This document shows positions 42,218 to 50,175 of a DNA stretch of 64,000 nucleotides, in pieces. The translations under genes and the position numbers were made by a program. Origin of the DNA: Devosia sp. (GTDB lineage Bacteria > Pseudomonadota > Alphaproteobacteria > Rhizobiales > Devosiaceae); contig NZ_JAQGJM010000037.1 in NCBI RefSeq assembly GCF_028290625.1, forward strand, positions 99,117 through 163,116, in the 5' to 3' direction. Below the pieces are notes generated by a model, which did not search any database, had not been told where the DNA came from, and saw only the letters and a program-made list of their open reading frames with translations. The number at the start of each line of letters is the position of its first letter. The first letter of the stretch is position 1.

Positions 42218-43228
42218 CTATGGCTCCTGACCTGCGGCGTCGGGCGGATAGACCGGGCTGACGGATTGAAGTCGGTGCAGTCCCTCCGGCGGCTTTCCTC
42301 CGATGAGCTGCAGCACCGCCGAAGCAAGCTCGCGACCGGCCAGCTCCAGGTCGTCCACAACGATATCGATGTTCCCGTATTGGGGACTGCTCAATTGGCT
42401 GCCGATACATCTGGCAAACAGAAACACCTCGTGTCCCACCCGCAATCCAAGCGCGTTTGCCGCCGTTACGGTTGATTCAATGGCGTGCTGGTCACAAAGG
42501 ATCACGCCGTCACCGGTCACCAGGAGGCTCCCAAGGAGACGGTCTTCCGGCAGCGGGACGGATTTGGCAAAATCCCTCGTGACATGCCGCAAGACGAGTT
42601 CCGGCACGCCCTGCCTTTCGCATGCCTCACGCAGGCCTTTTTCCAGCAGCCGAGACCTCGTCAAATGGGTGATCGAGTGGAGAAGCAATATCCGACGAGC
42701 ACCACGCCTCTTCAGGGTCGCGACCGCCAACTTGGCAAAGCCGGAATAATCGAAGTCATGGAACGCATGCTTCGGATCAGCAGACGTTCTGCCATAGGTG
42801 GCAAAAGGAATGTTTTCTTTCAGAAGGTAGCGGACGCGCTCTCCACTCGCACGGTCGCCGAGGAAGATAAAGCCGTCAGCTATGCCGTTGGCTTCGAGAA
42901 CGGGCGCAAGCGTACCGCCGCCCTCAGCCGCAAAGCGAACAAGGAGGCTGTGTCCTCGATCTTGCAGCGCACTTGCCACACCCCGGATAAGTTCGGCTTC
43001 CCCCTCGATCAAGTCTCCCTCGAGAATCAAGGCTATGGCCCCAGTCCGCCCGCTTCGAAGGGATCTGCCTGCCCTATCGGGAACATATCCAAGACCCTGG
43101 GCAATCAGTTGGATGCGCTCTCTTGTGGACTGCTTCAGCCGTGGCCCGTCCTTCAGGGCCAAGGACACCGTAGTGATGCCGAATCCGCTTATCTGCGCGA
43201 TCAGCTTCTGCGTGGGTCGCTTTTGCAC
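42218..43228 (-). CDS. LacI family transcriptional regulator (second of two)
   Basis: 336 residues from a GTG. The N-terminal helix-turn-helix reads QKLIAQISGFGITTVSLALKD, then the hinge helix RAGRSLRSGRTG. The periplasmic-binding-protein-like effector domain follows, about 65-330. The recognition helix (GITTVSLAL) differs from the usual V-S-x-x-T-V pattern. A TAAGATCGATCTAA site lies only 11 bases upstream of the start, in the gap after the GH3 gene, so the gene is probably autoregulated or controlled by the other LacI protein. Sugars or sugar derivatives are the usual effectors. Confidence 0.9.
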   Translation of the reverse strand: MQKRPTQKLIAQISGFGITTVSLALKDGPRLKQSTRERIQLIAQGLGYVPDRAGRSLRSGRTGAIALILEGDLIEGEAELIRGVASALQDRGHSLLVRFAAEGGGTLAPVLEANGIADGFIFLGDRASGERVRYLLKENIPFATYGRTSADPKHAFHDFDYSGFAKLAVATLKRRGARRILLLHSITHLTRSRLLEKGLREACERQGVPELVLRHVTRDFAKSVPLPEDRLLGSLLVTGDGVILCDQHAIESTVTAANALGLRVGHEVFLFARCIGSQLSSPQYGNIDIVVDDLELAGRELASAVLQLIGGKPPEGLHRLQSVSPVYPPDAAGQEP

Positions 43229-43238
43229 GTCACACCAA

Positions 43239-43252
43239 TAAGATCGATCTAA
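43239..43252. promoter_or_regulatory. LacI-type operator TAAGATCGATCTAA
   Basis: One mismatch from TTAGATCGATCTAA. It lies between the GH3 paralogue B stop and the LacI start, 11 bases before the LacI GTG. Confidence 0.65.
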
Positions 43253-43257
43253 GCAGG

Positions 43258-44331
43258 TTAGCGACTTGGAGCGATGATCGCAACCGGCGGGTTCGCGACC
43301 GGGAAATCGGAGCTGTTGGGAGCGTACCGGTCACTGAGTGCCCGCACGCGTTCCGCCGCCGACGCCAGTGCATCGACGTCAATTCGACCCGACTGCGCCG
43401 CCGAGACGATGCCCTCCGCCACGTCCTCTAGCTGGGTACCGATATCGGCCAGCAGCAGAAACTCGCACCCCGCATTGAGCGCATCGATGGCCACTTCAAC
43501 GACGCTGTCTCCCAGCATGGTTGCCTTGGAGTCCAGATCGTCGGCCATGACCAAACCTTTGAATCCCAGCGCGTCACGGAGTTTGGAGACAGTTATGGAG
43601 GACCGTAGCGAGGGCCTTTGAGCGTCATAGGCAGTGACGATGGCTGGACCAACCAGGATTACTTCCACATTCGCATCTATCACTGCCCGGAAGGGCGCGT
43701 GCATGGCTTCCACGTCCGCCAGTGATAGCGGGTTCACGGCGAGGCGGTCCACAGCGGGATCGCCGGTTGTCGTACTGAAACCTGGGAAATGCTTGCCCGT
43801 GGCCGCGACCCCGCCGCGCTGCACGCCACGTACATAGGCCGCCGACAAGCGGGCGACGACCTCGGGATCGTCGGACCACGTACGCCCCTCCAGCCAGGGA
43901 TTTGGACCGGTCAGGACGTCCAGAACCGGCGACAGGAACATGTTGACGTTTGCCGAGGCCGCCGCAAGGGCGATGCGATAGGCGATATCCTCGATCTCGG
44001 CACTGCTCGTGCCGGCCAGTTCATGTCTTGCGGGGAATTGTGGAACCAAGTCGTGCAGCCTGCATGTTCCGCCCATTTCCTGATCCATCGCGACCAGCAG
44101 GCGTCCGGACCGGAGGCGCGCCTCTTCGGTGACGGCACGGATGCTATCAAGCGTCTCGTGCTGCCTTCGCTCGCTGCTCATTTCGCGCGCCACATACTCG
44201 CTGCGACTTTCCCCGAGCAGAATGGCGATACCGCCCTGGTCCAGGAAGCGCTTCGTGGAATCGCTCAGCGTGGTGTTGTCGAACGCCGGCAGCAGCACGG
44301 CACGGGCGTTCTCAGAGGTCGTAAAGCGCAT
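43258..44331 (-). CDS. Glycoside hydrolase family 3 protein, NagZ-like (paralogue B)
   Basis: 357 residues from the ATG at 44331, seven bases after AGGA; a tighter in-frame ATG at 44337 and a longer start are possible. NagZ marks are FLSPVLDVLTGPNPWLEGRTW, GKHFPG (with FSTT in place of the final His-containing loop) and the nucleophile region LVMADDLDSKATML with Asp present. The KHFPGH His is replaced by Phe (KHFPGF), which is unusual because that His takes part in catalysis in NagZ. No signal peptide. It runs into the LacI gene 29 bases downstream and is divergent from paralogue C. Confidence 0.82.
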   Translation of the reverse strand: MRFTTSENARAVLLPAFDNTTLSDSTKRFLDQGGIAILLGESRSEYVAREMSSERRQHETLDSIRAVTEEARLRSGRLLVAMDQEMGGTCRLHDLVPQFPARHELAGTSSAEIEDIAYRIALAAASANVNMFLSPVLDVLTGPNPWLEGRTWSDDPEVVARLSAAYVRGVQRGGVAATGKHFPGFSTTTGDPAVDRLAVNPLSLADVEAMHAPFRAVIDANVEVILVGPAIVTAYDAQRPSLRSSITVSKLRDALGFKGLVMADDLDSKATMLGDSVVEVAIDALNAGCEFLLLADIGTQLEDVAEGIVSAAQSGRIDVDALASAAERVRALSDRYAPNSSDFPVANPPVAIIAPSR

Positions 44332-44352
44332 TGGCATATCCTGGCACACACA

Positions 44353-44368
44353 GGCACGGAACCGTGCC
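44353..44368. repeat. GGCACGG-AA-CCGTGCC palindrome in the divergent GH3 promoter region
   Basis: Perfect 7-bp arms with an AA spacer, between the divergent starts of GH3 paralogues B (44331) and C (44498). It does not match the LacI-type or GntR-type sites and may be a separate operator, for example for the DeoR protein encoded nearby. Confidence 0.35.
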
Positions 44369-44497
44369 GTCATTGACATTGCCGATTTCTACACGATTAC
44401 GGTTCGGCTTTCCACGCGTTTTTGCATGCTAGTAATTGATATTGCGCATTTGGCGTTCTATTACTCGCTTCCACAGACACATGAGGGATCGGACGTC

Positions 44498-45502
44498 GTG
44501 GCAATCAGGCTTGAAGAACTTGCGTATGGCGTGCTTTTGCCAGTGTCGACCGAGCTGACGCTCGATCGCGACGTTTTGGAATTTTTCGATCGTGGAGGCC
44601 GGGCAATCCTGTTTGGGGAATACGCAGACGAATTCCGTTCAGGACGCATGCGACCAGACAGGATTGCTGAGGAGACGGCCGAGCGGTGGCGAAAAACCAC
44701 GGCGGACCTCAGGTCTCGCGCCGGCGAACTGGTGATCGCCTGCGATGGCGACATGTCGGCAGTTGACCGGCTCCATGCAATAGCCCCGGGTCTTCCAACC
44801 CTTGAGCAGGCAGAAGGCATGTCGACCGAGCAGCTGGAGACGGCGGTCTCCCACTATGCGCGACTTGTTGCCTCGCTCGGCGTGACCATGTTGCTCTCGC
44901 CGACCGCCGACCTGATCGGCGGGGAAAACGAATGGTTGAACGGACGCACCCTTGGCGATAACGCCGCCTCAGTGGATCGCCTGGTGGCGGCCTATGTCAG
45001 AGGGGCCGAGCGCGGCGGTATCCAGACCGCGTTGAAACACTTCCCCGGCCACCATGCATTAATGGGCAATCCTGCCACCGAGGTCGCGATCGTGCGCGGC
45101 AGTCTGGAAACCGTGCTCAGGCATGCGGGCGGATTTCGTGCCGGAATCGCGGCCGGTGCCAGTGGCGTCGTGATGGGGTCAGCAGTCTTCGAGGCCGTCA
45201 TGCCCCCCGCAAGCGCAAGCCTGTCACAGGAGCTCATTGCGCTGTTGCGGCAGGAATTCGGCTTCACCGGGTTGGTCATCACGCTCGATCTGGATCATCG
45301 CTCGGCACAAGGCGACAACACGATCGAACACACCTGCATCAACGCATTGGCGGCAGGGGCAGACCTACTGCTACTGTCTCCCAGCTCGGTGTCCAATATC
45401 CCCGCGATCACCCAGGCCATTGCCGTAGCCATCGACACGGGGACCCTTCCACTTGCCCGGTTAGAAAGCGCATTCGCTTCGGTGTCGGCGGCGGCTCGCT
45501 AG
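44498..45502 (+). CDS. Glycoside hydrolase family 3 protein, NagZ-like, nucleophile apparently lost (paralogue C)
   Basis: 334 residues from the GTG at 44498, nine bases after GAGGGA; the open frame extends further upstream but without homology. KHFPGH is intact and LSPTADLIGGENEWLNGRTLG aligns with the paralogues. The nucleophile region reads LVITLDLDHRSAQ, where the paralogues have TDDLD and ADDLD, so the first Asp of the DD pair is Leu. This Asp is, to my recollection, the nucleophile in NagZ. The protein may be non-catalytic, perhaps a sensor or partner. Its stop shares a CTAG with the convergent DeoR gene. Confidence 0.8.
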   Translation: MAIRLEELAYGVLLPVSTELTLDRDVLEFFDRGGRAILFGEYADEFRSGRMRPDRIAEETAERWRKTTADLRSRAGELVIACDGDMSAVDRLHAIAPGLPTLEQAEGMSTEQLETAVSHYARLVASLGVTMLLSPTADLIGGENEWLNGRTLGDNAASVDRLVAAYVRGAERGGIQTALKHFPGHHALMGNPATEVAIVRGSLETVLRHAGGFRAGIAAGASGVVMGSAVFEAVMPPASASLSQELIALLRQEFGFTGLVITLDLDHRSAQGDNTIEHTCINALAAGADLLLLSPSSVSNIPAITQAIAVAIDTGTLPLARLESAFASVSAAAR

Positions 45503-46257
45503 CTCGCGATATGGATGGCAGTGCCGTTGCCGGCAAATCCGGCCTCGATTTCGGATGCCATCGGCCGCTCGACCACGAGGTGGGTCACTGCCGACGCGTC
45601 GGCGACCTTGAACGGCGCGACAGTCCGAATCTTGTCCGCCGTGGCGGCGACGATCAAACTCGCGCTCTGGTCAAGCATGGCCCGCTTCACTTCGGCCTCA
45701 CCAACATCGAGCGCAGTCACGCCCATGGCGGGGTCAATACCGCAAGCGCCCAGGATGAATATGTCGGCATTGATATACCTGATCTCGCGCAGGGTAATGC
45801 TGCCCAGATTGGCGCCCTTGTCCCTGTTGTGCAGCCCCCCTAGCATCAGAACTGAACAATTCTTGTGGTCCGACAGGACGCTCACCACGCCGGGCGCGTT
45901 GGTGATTACCATCAACTGGATGTCCTTGGGTAAGGCGCGCGCAATCGCGAGATTGGTAGATCCTGCATCGATGAACAATGTCTGGTTGGCGCTGATGAGC
46001 GAGGCGACGGCCTTGCCGAGCTTCTGCTTCTCAAGCGGGTCTGCGGCCTGACGCACGTCGATCGAGCCGGCATTCGACGCGGCCACCAGTGCGCCGCCAT
46101 AGACCCTGCGACATTCCCCCGATTTTGCGAGTTCCCTCAGGTCGCGCCGGACGGTGTCCTCCGACACCTTGAAGAAGATGGCGAGGTCCCCCGCGATGAC
46201 TTTGCCGTCACGAGACAATTGCTGGCGTATGAAGTCTAGGCGTTCTTCGGTAAGCAT
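45499..46257 (-). CDS. DeoR/GlpR family transcriptional regulator
   Basis: 252 residues. N-terminal DeoR helix-turn-helix: ERLDFIRQQLSRDGKV, then FKVSEDTVRRDLRELAKSG and RRVYGGAL. The C-terminal sugar-phosphate sensing domain has the family marks LFIDAGSTNLAIARAL and MLGGLHNRDKG. Such proteins are usually repressors relieved by phosphorylated sugars. It converges on GH3 paralogue C (stop codons share CTAG) and lies next to the chemoreceptor. Its targets are unknown. The sequence at 44353 is one candidate site. Confidence 0.9.
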   Translation of the reverse strand: MLTEERLDFIRQQLSRDGKVIAGDLAIFFKVSEDTVRRDLRELAKSGECRRVYGGALVAASNAGSIDVRQAADPLEKQKLGKAVASLISANQTLFIDAGSTNLAIARALPKDIQLMVITNAPGVVSVLSDHKNCSVLMLGGLHNRDKGANLGSITLREIRYINADIFILGACGIDPAMGVTALDVGEAEVKRAMLDQSASLIVAATADKIRTVAPFKVADASAVTHLVVERPMASEIEAGFAGNGTAIHIAS

Positions 46258-46395
46258 CGCGCATCATCGTTGGACCTTTGCCGATTCTTGCACGTTCTTG
46301 CTGAATTCACAACCGCTCATACTATCTGCCGGGTCCACACCCACAGGGCAACGCACCCGACCTTCCACGACCGTCAACGATTATGCACGGTTGTG

Positions 46396-48726
46396 CTATG
46401 CGGCGACGCGCCGCTGGGTTGCATTCCCGCTTTTGCGGAACAAATCCACGATGGTGTCCAGTTCCGTGGCCTGCGCGTTGGTCTGCTCCACCGCCGCGTT
46501 GGTTTCCTCGACCAGCGCTGCATTGTGCTGGGTGGCTTCCTCGAGCTCCCGGATGGCCGCGTTGACCTTGGCGAGCGAACTCGCCTGAGCGCGACTGTCG
46601 GAGGCGATGTCGCTGACAAGGCCCGCGACGCCACGCACCTCACCAATGATCTCGCCCAACGTGGTAGCCGCTTCCGATACGAGGCTTGTCCCGGAGTGGA
46701 TTTCACCCAGGCTCTGCTCGATGAGGCTCTTGATGTCCGCCGATGCTACGGCGGCGGACTGAGCCAGTCGCCGCACTTCTACAGCGACCACCGCAAAGCC
46801 CTTGCCGGCATCCCCGGCCCGGGCCGCCTCGACCGAGGCGTTGAGCGCCAGGAGATTGGTCTGGAAGGCGATGTCATCGATCATGTTGCTGACGCTGGCG
46901 ATCTTGCCGGAGGATGTAAGTATTCTTTCCATGGCCGCCGTCGCGGTGGCCATCACATGCTCGCCGCGCTCTGCGGATTGATGGGCGTCCTGCGCGCGAG
47001 CGCGAGCATCCTCGGCGCGCGTAGCGTTGTGAGTGACCGTCTTGGTCAGCTGCTCCGTGGCATCGGCCGTCCGCTCGATCGTACCCGCCTGATTTGCGGT
47101 GCGCCGACTCAGGTCATTGGCTCCTTCCAGTATCTCGAAGGTTGCGTTCTTGAGGTTGACCGAGGTCGTCTTGAGCTGGGTGACGATCTGCGAGAAGCGC
47201 TCGGCAACGGCGTTGGTGTCGGTCTTTAGCCGGTTGAAGGCCCCTTGGTAGTGCCCCGACATGCGGCGCGACAGATCGGCATTTGCCAGAGCCGACAGTA
47301 CGTCCCCCGTTTCGACGATCCCCGCTTCGACTGTGTCGAGCAGATGGTTGATGTTTCTCGCGAGGCTCGTGAGTTCGGGATCGACGAACGTGGTTTCGAT
47401 ACGCTTGGCCAGGTCGCCGGCCGTGGCCGCCTGAACGACTTCCCCGAATGCCCGTTGCAACTCGGCCATCATCGCTGCGCGATCGGCCGCCCGTTGGCGC
47501 TGGGACACCACGTCCTTGTCTCGAAGCTCGGCAATGGCCAGACCGTTCTGCCGGAACACTTCAACGGCGCGCGACATAGCGCCGACTTCGTCCTGGCGCT
47601 CGCCGCCGATGACCTCAACGGAAAGATTGCCACCGGACAACTCGTCCATCGAGTGCGTGAGGCGCGAGATCGGCTTGGTGATGCTACGCACCATCAGGAC
47701 GGCGACCAGCGATGTCAGGGCCAGGAGTGCCGCACCGATCAGTACGACCAGGTGTTGCATGTCGGCGACGGCGGCCATGGCTTCCGCCCGCCCCTGGGTG
47801 GCAACGATCCGCCATTGGGCACCCAACGCGTTGAATGGGGCGACAGAGGTTTCAACGTCTGCCTGCTCGCTTGCCCGAGTCGCCTGCCGGATCAGCAGAT
47901 CGCTGCCGGGCGTGGCCGCCGTGTCGCTGCGAAGCAGGTCGTCATCGCCCAGGATGACCACGTCGCCGGTTTCACCCAGGCCCGTGCGGTCGCTCATGAT
48001 CTGGTTGATACGGTCGGACGGCACCTGCACCGCCAGGACGCCTAACCGCGTGCCGGCGGGGTCCACGATCGTGGTGGCCATGAAGCCGATAGCTTCGCCG
48101 CCTTCGGGCGCATAGGGGGCAAGGTCCTCGAACGCCACGACGCCTCGATCAGCGGCATTGGCGGCAGCGAATGCCTGGCCCAGAGTTGTGGTCGCCAAGG
48201 CCCCGCCTTCCCCGAACTTGCCACCCAGATCGCTCCCTCGCTGCGTCGAATAGAGCAGGTTGCCATTGGGATCGAAAAGATAGAGCGAGCCATAGTCGTA
48301 GCGTTGCCGTGCGCGTTGCAGGATCGGATCGTATCGCGTCAAATTGCCATCATAGGCGGCCCGGCTGATCGCCTCGCCCGCCGCGGCGCGGTCATCGTCG
48401 GCCACGGCTTCCGGCGGTGCGTAATAGGCCTGAAGAATGCTGGTCGAGTCGTCGCCCAGTTGACGAACGGAAACGCCAAACTTGCGGACCATCTCATAGG
48501 TCATGGAACTGTCGGCAAGCATTTGAATGTCCCGGGTAACCTCCCCGAAGAGCTCCTGCAGCGCCGTGACACGGGCGGTGGCTACGCTTTCGAGCCGTAG
48601 CTGAGTAGAGGCCGACAGCGCCGATGAGGCCACCAGCAGGGTTGCGCCACCGACACCGACGCCGACGACGAGCGCAATGCCTACGACGAACAAGGGCAGT
48701 TTGGCCGATATCTGAGTGAAGCGCAT
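46396..48726 (-). CDS. Methyl-accepting chemotaxis protein (transmembrane chemoreceptor)
   Basis: 776 residues from the ATG at 48726; a TTG nine bases earlier is too near AGGA. First membrane helix at about 10-35, large periplasmic sensor domain to about 320, second helix at about 325-345. This is followed by a HAMP domain (ITKPISRLTHSMDELSGGNL), a second HAMP-like segment and the signalling domain with the conserved tip IDDIAFQTNLLALNASVEAARAG. The sensor has dCache-like segments such as GSLYLFDPNGNLLYSTQ. Two LacI-type sites upstream put it in the local regulon, so the cell probably swims toward the substrate degraded here. Confidence 0.93.
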   Translation of the reverse strand: MRFTQISAKLPLFVVGIALVVGVGVGGATLLVASSALSASTQLRLESVATARVTALQELFGEVTRDIQMLADSSMTYEMVRKFGVSVRQLGDDSTSILQAYYAPPEAVADDDRAAAGEAISRAAYDGNLTRYDPILQRARQRYDYGSLYLFDPNGNLLYSTQRGSDLGGKFGEGGALATTTLGQAFAAANAADRGVVAFEDLAPYAPEGGEAIGFMATTIVDPAGTRLGVLAVQVPSDRINQIMSDRTGLGETGDVVILGDDDLLRSDTAATPGSDLLIRQATRASEQADVETSVAPFNALGAQWRIVATQGRAEAMAAVADMQHLVVLIGAALLALTSLVAVLMVRSITKPISRLTHSMDELSGGNLSVEVIGGERQDEVGAMSRAVEVFRQNGLAIAELRDKDVVSQRQRAADRAAMMAELQRAFGEVVQAATAGDLAKRIETTFVDPELTSLARNINHLLDTVEAGIVETGDVLSALANADLSRRMSGHYQGAFNRLKTDTNAVAERFSQIVTQLKTTSVNLKNATFEILEGANDLSRRTANQAGTIERTADATEQLTKTVTHNATRAEDARARAQDAHQSAERGEHVMATATAAMERILTSSGKIASVSNMIDDIAFQTNLLALNASVEAARAGDAGKGFAVVAVEVRRLAQSAAVASADIKSLIEQSLGEIHSGTSLVSEAATTLGEIIGEVRGVAGLVSDIASDSRAQASSLAKVNAAIRELEEATQHNAALVEETNAAVEQTNAQATELDTIVDLFRKSGNATQRRVAA

Positions 48727-48749
48727 GAATCCCAATTCCTATCGAACTA

Positions 48750-48763
48750 TTAGATCGTTCTAA
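48750..48763. promoter_or_regulatory. LacI-type operator TTAGATCGTTCTAA
   Basis: One mismatch from the consensus palindrome, 24 bases upstream of the chemoreceptor start. Confidence 0.65.
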
Positions 48764-48891
48764 CGAATCGATTGAGGAAAGGTTAAGGACGCGGGAAGCT
48801 CTTTGGCGACAAAAATGGCCCAGGATAGCGTAAGTTCTTGGAAGGACAGACGTTCTACTCAGGAACAAGGCCGCGCTAGGGCGCAACTTAA

Positions 48892-48905
48892 TTGTATCGA
48901 TCTAA
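48892..48905. promoter_or_regulatory. LacI-type operator variant TTGTATCGATCTAA
   Basis: Two mismatches in one arm; central ATCGAT and the other arm intact. With the site at 48750 it could support looping upstream of the chemoreceptor. Confidence 0.45.
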
Positions 48906-48946
48906 TCAATTGAACCGCCGGCAGCCGTCGTGATGCCCGCTGGAAA

Positions 48947-49969
48947 CTAGCGTTTGGCGAACCGCTCGCCGCAGGATTCCCGAACAACCAGGCGTGGCTG
49001 CACGATGACGTCATGGACAGCCTTGTGGGGATCCGCGATGGTATCGAGCAACACCCGCGCAGCCAGACGACCGATATTGCGGGCATCGATGGAAATTGTC
49101 GTCAATGCCGGGGTCCAGAGTTCCGACTCGGAGATGTCATCGAACCCGACCAGCGCGACGTCCTTTCCAGGTGTCAGCCCAAGACGCTGCATCGCCAGCA
49201 TGACGCCGAAGGCCATCAAGTCGTTGTAGCAAATGATGGCATCGGGCCGGTCCGGGCGATCGAGGATCGGCAGGATCGTCTCCAGCGCCTGGCGGCGATT
49301 AATACCCGCCGAGAGGATGAACTCGGGACGAGGCGTCAGCCTGTGCTTGCGCAGGCCATCGTGAAACCCCTTGAGGCGCTCCTCGCTGGAGGATTTGCCA
49401 ACCGGCCCGCCGAGATAAGCTAGCGACCGTCGGCCCAGCGACACAACGTGATCGACCGCCAGTTCCACGCCGGCGAGGTTGTCCGGGCCGACATAGGGGG
49501 CCAGATTGCCCGGCACGTGCCGCATGATCTGCACGACGGGGGTATCGGCTGACTTGAGAGCATTGAGATCTGTATTGCTGTCGTCCCCTGCCGGGCACAG
49601 GAATACACCGGCCACGTTGTGCTGGATCAGACGATCGACAATCATCTTCTGGCGGTGGCCGTCCTCGGCCGTGTCGGCGAAAATTGTAAGATAGTCCATC
49701 TGGTTGCAGGCCCATTCGATACCTGCGGCAAGCATGGCGTAGAACGGGTTGGACACATCCGCGATCACCATGCCGAGCGTCTTGGTCTTCTGTGATCGCA
49801 GGCTGCCGGCGGATTGGTTATAGATATAGCCCAGCGCCTTCATGGAGGCGCGCACCTTCTCATGCGTCTCCGGCACAATCAGCTTGCTATTTCGCACCAC
49901 CAGCGACGCGGTGGAGCGCGACACGCCAGCATGTTCAGCTACATCGTTGAGGGTGACTCTCTGACCCAA
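48947..49969 (-). CDS. LacI family transcriptional regulator (first of two)
   Basis: 340 residues from a TTG six bases after AGGAG. The canonical helix-turn-helix VTLNDVAEHAGVSRSTASLVV is followed by hinge NQSAGSLRSQKTKT and the sugar-binding-type effector domain, with VALVGFDDISESELWTP near the C-terminus. It is divergent from the HyuA/HyuB genes, and a perfect TTAGATCGATCTAA lies between. It is therefore probably the regulator of the whole set of eight sites, with autoregulation. The other LacI protein is the alternative. Confidence 0.92.
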   Translation of the reverse strand: MGQRVTLNDVAEHAGVSRSTASLVVRNSKLIVPETHEKVRASMKALGYIYNQSAGSLRSQKTKTLGMVIADVSNPFYAMLAAGIEWACNQMDYLTIFADTAEDGHRQKMIVDRLIQHNVAGVFLCPAGDDSNTDLNALKSADTPVVQIMRHVPGNLAPYVGPDNLAGVELAVDHVVSLGRRSLAYLGGPVGKSSSEERLKGFHDGLRKHRLTPRPEFILSAGINRRQALETILPILDRPDRPDAIICYNDLMAFGVMLAMQRLGLTPGKDVALVGFDDISESELWTPALTTISIDARNIGRLAARVLLDTIADPHKAVHDVIVQPRLVVRESCGERFAKR

Positions 49970-50124
49970 AGTTCGCTCCTCTTGTCCAAAGCTCGCTCGC
50001 CGGCGCCGTTCAGCGCGTTTGAGTCATGTGGCACATGGTTGGATCGATCACAAGGGTGGCACGTCCACGCGCAGCAAGGGCAGGCGCAAGGGCGCATCTG
50101 ACTTGACGGCAGCAAACTCGCGCG

Positions 50125-50138
50125 TTAGATCGATCTAA
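50125..50138. promoter_or_regulatory. LacI-type operator TTAGATCGATCTAA
   Basis: Perfect palindrome in the divergent region between lacI (49969, minus) and hyuA-like (50176, plus). Confidence 0.75.
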
Positions 50139-50175
50139 TAGATGATCTTCATTGCGTAGTTCCGTTGAGGGAATG

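Larger units (their letters stand above)
48736..48946. promoter_or_regulatory. Region upstream of the chemoreceptor with two LacI-type sites
   Basis: 211 bases between the chemoreceptor and the LacI gene that precedes it on the same strand. It holds the sites at 48750 and 48892, 142 bases apart. No gene. Confidence 0.5.
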
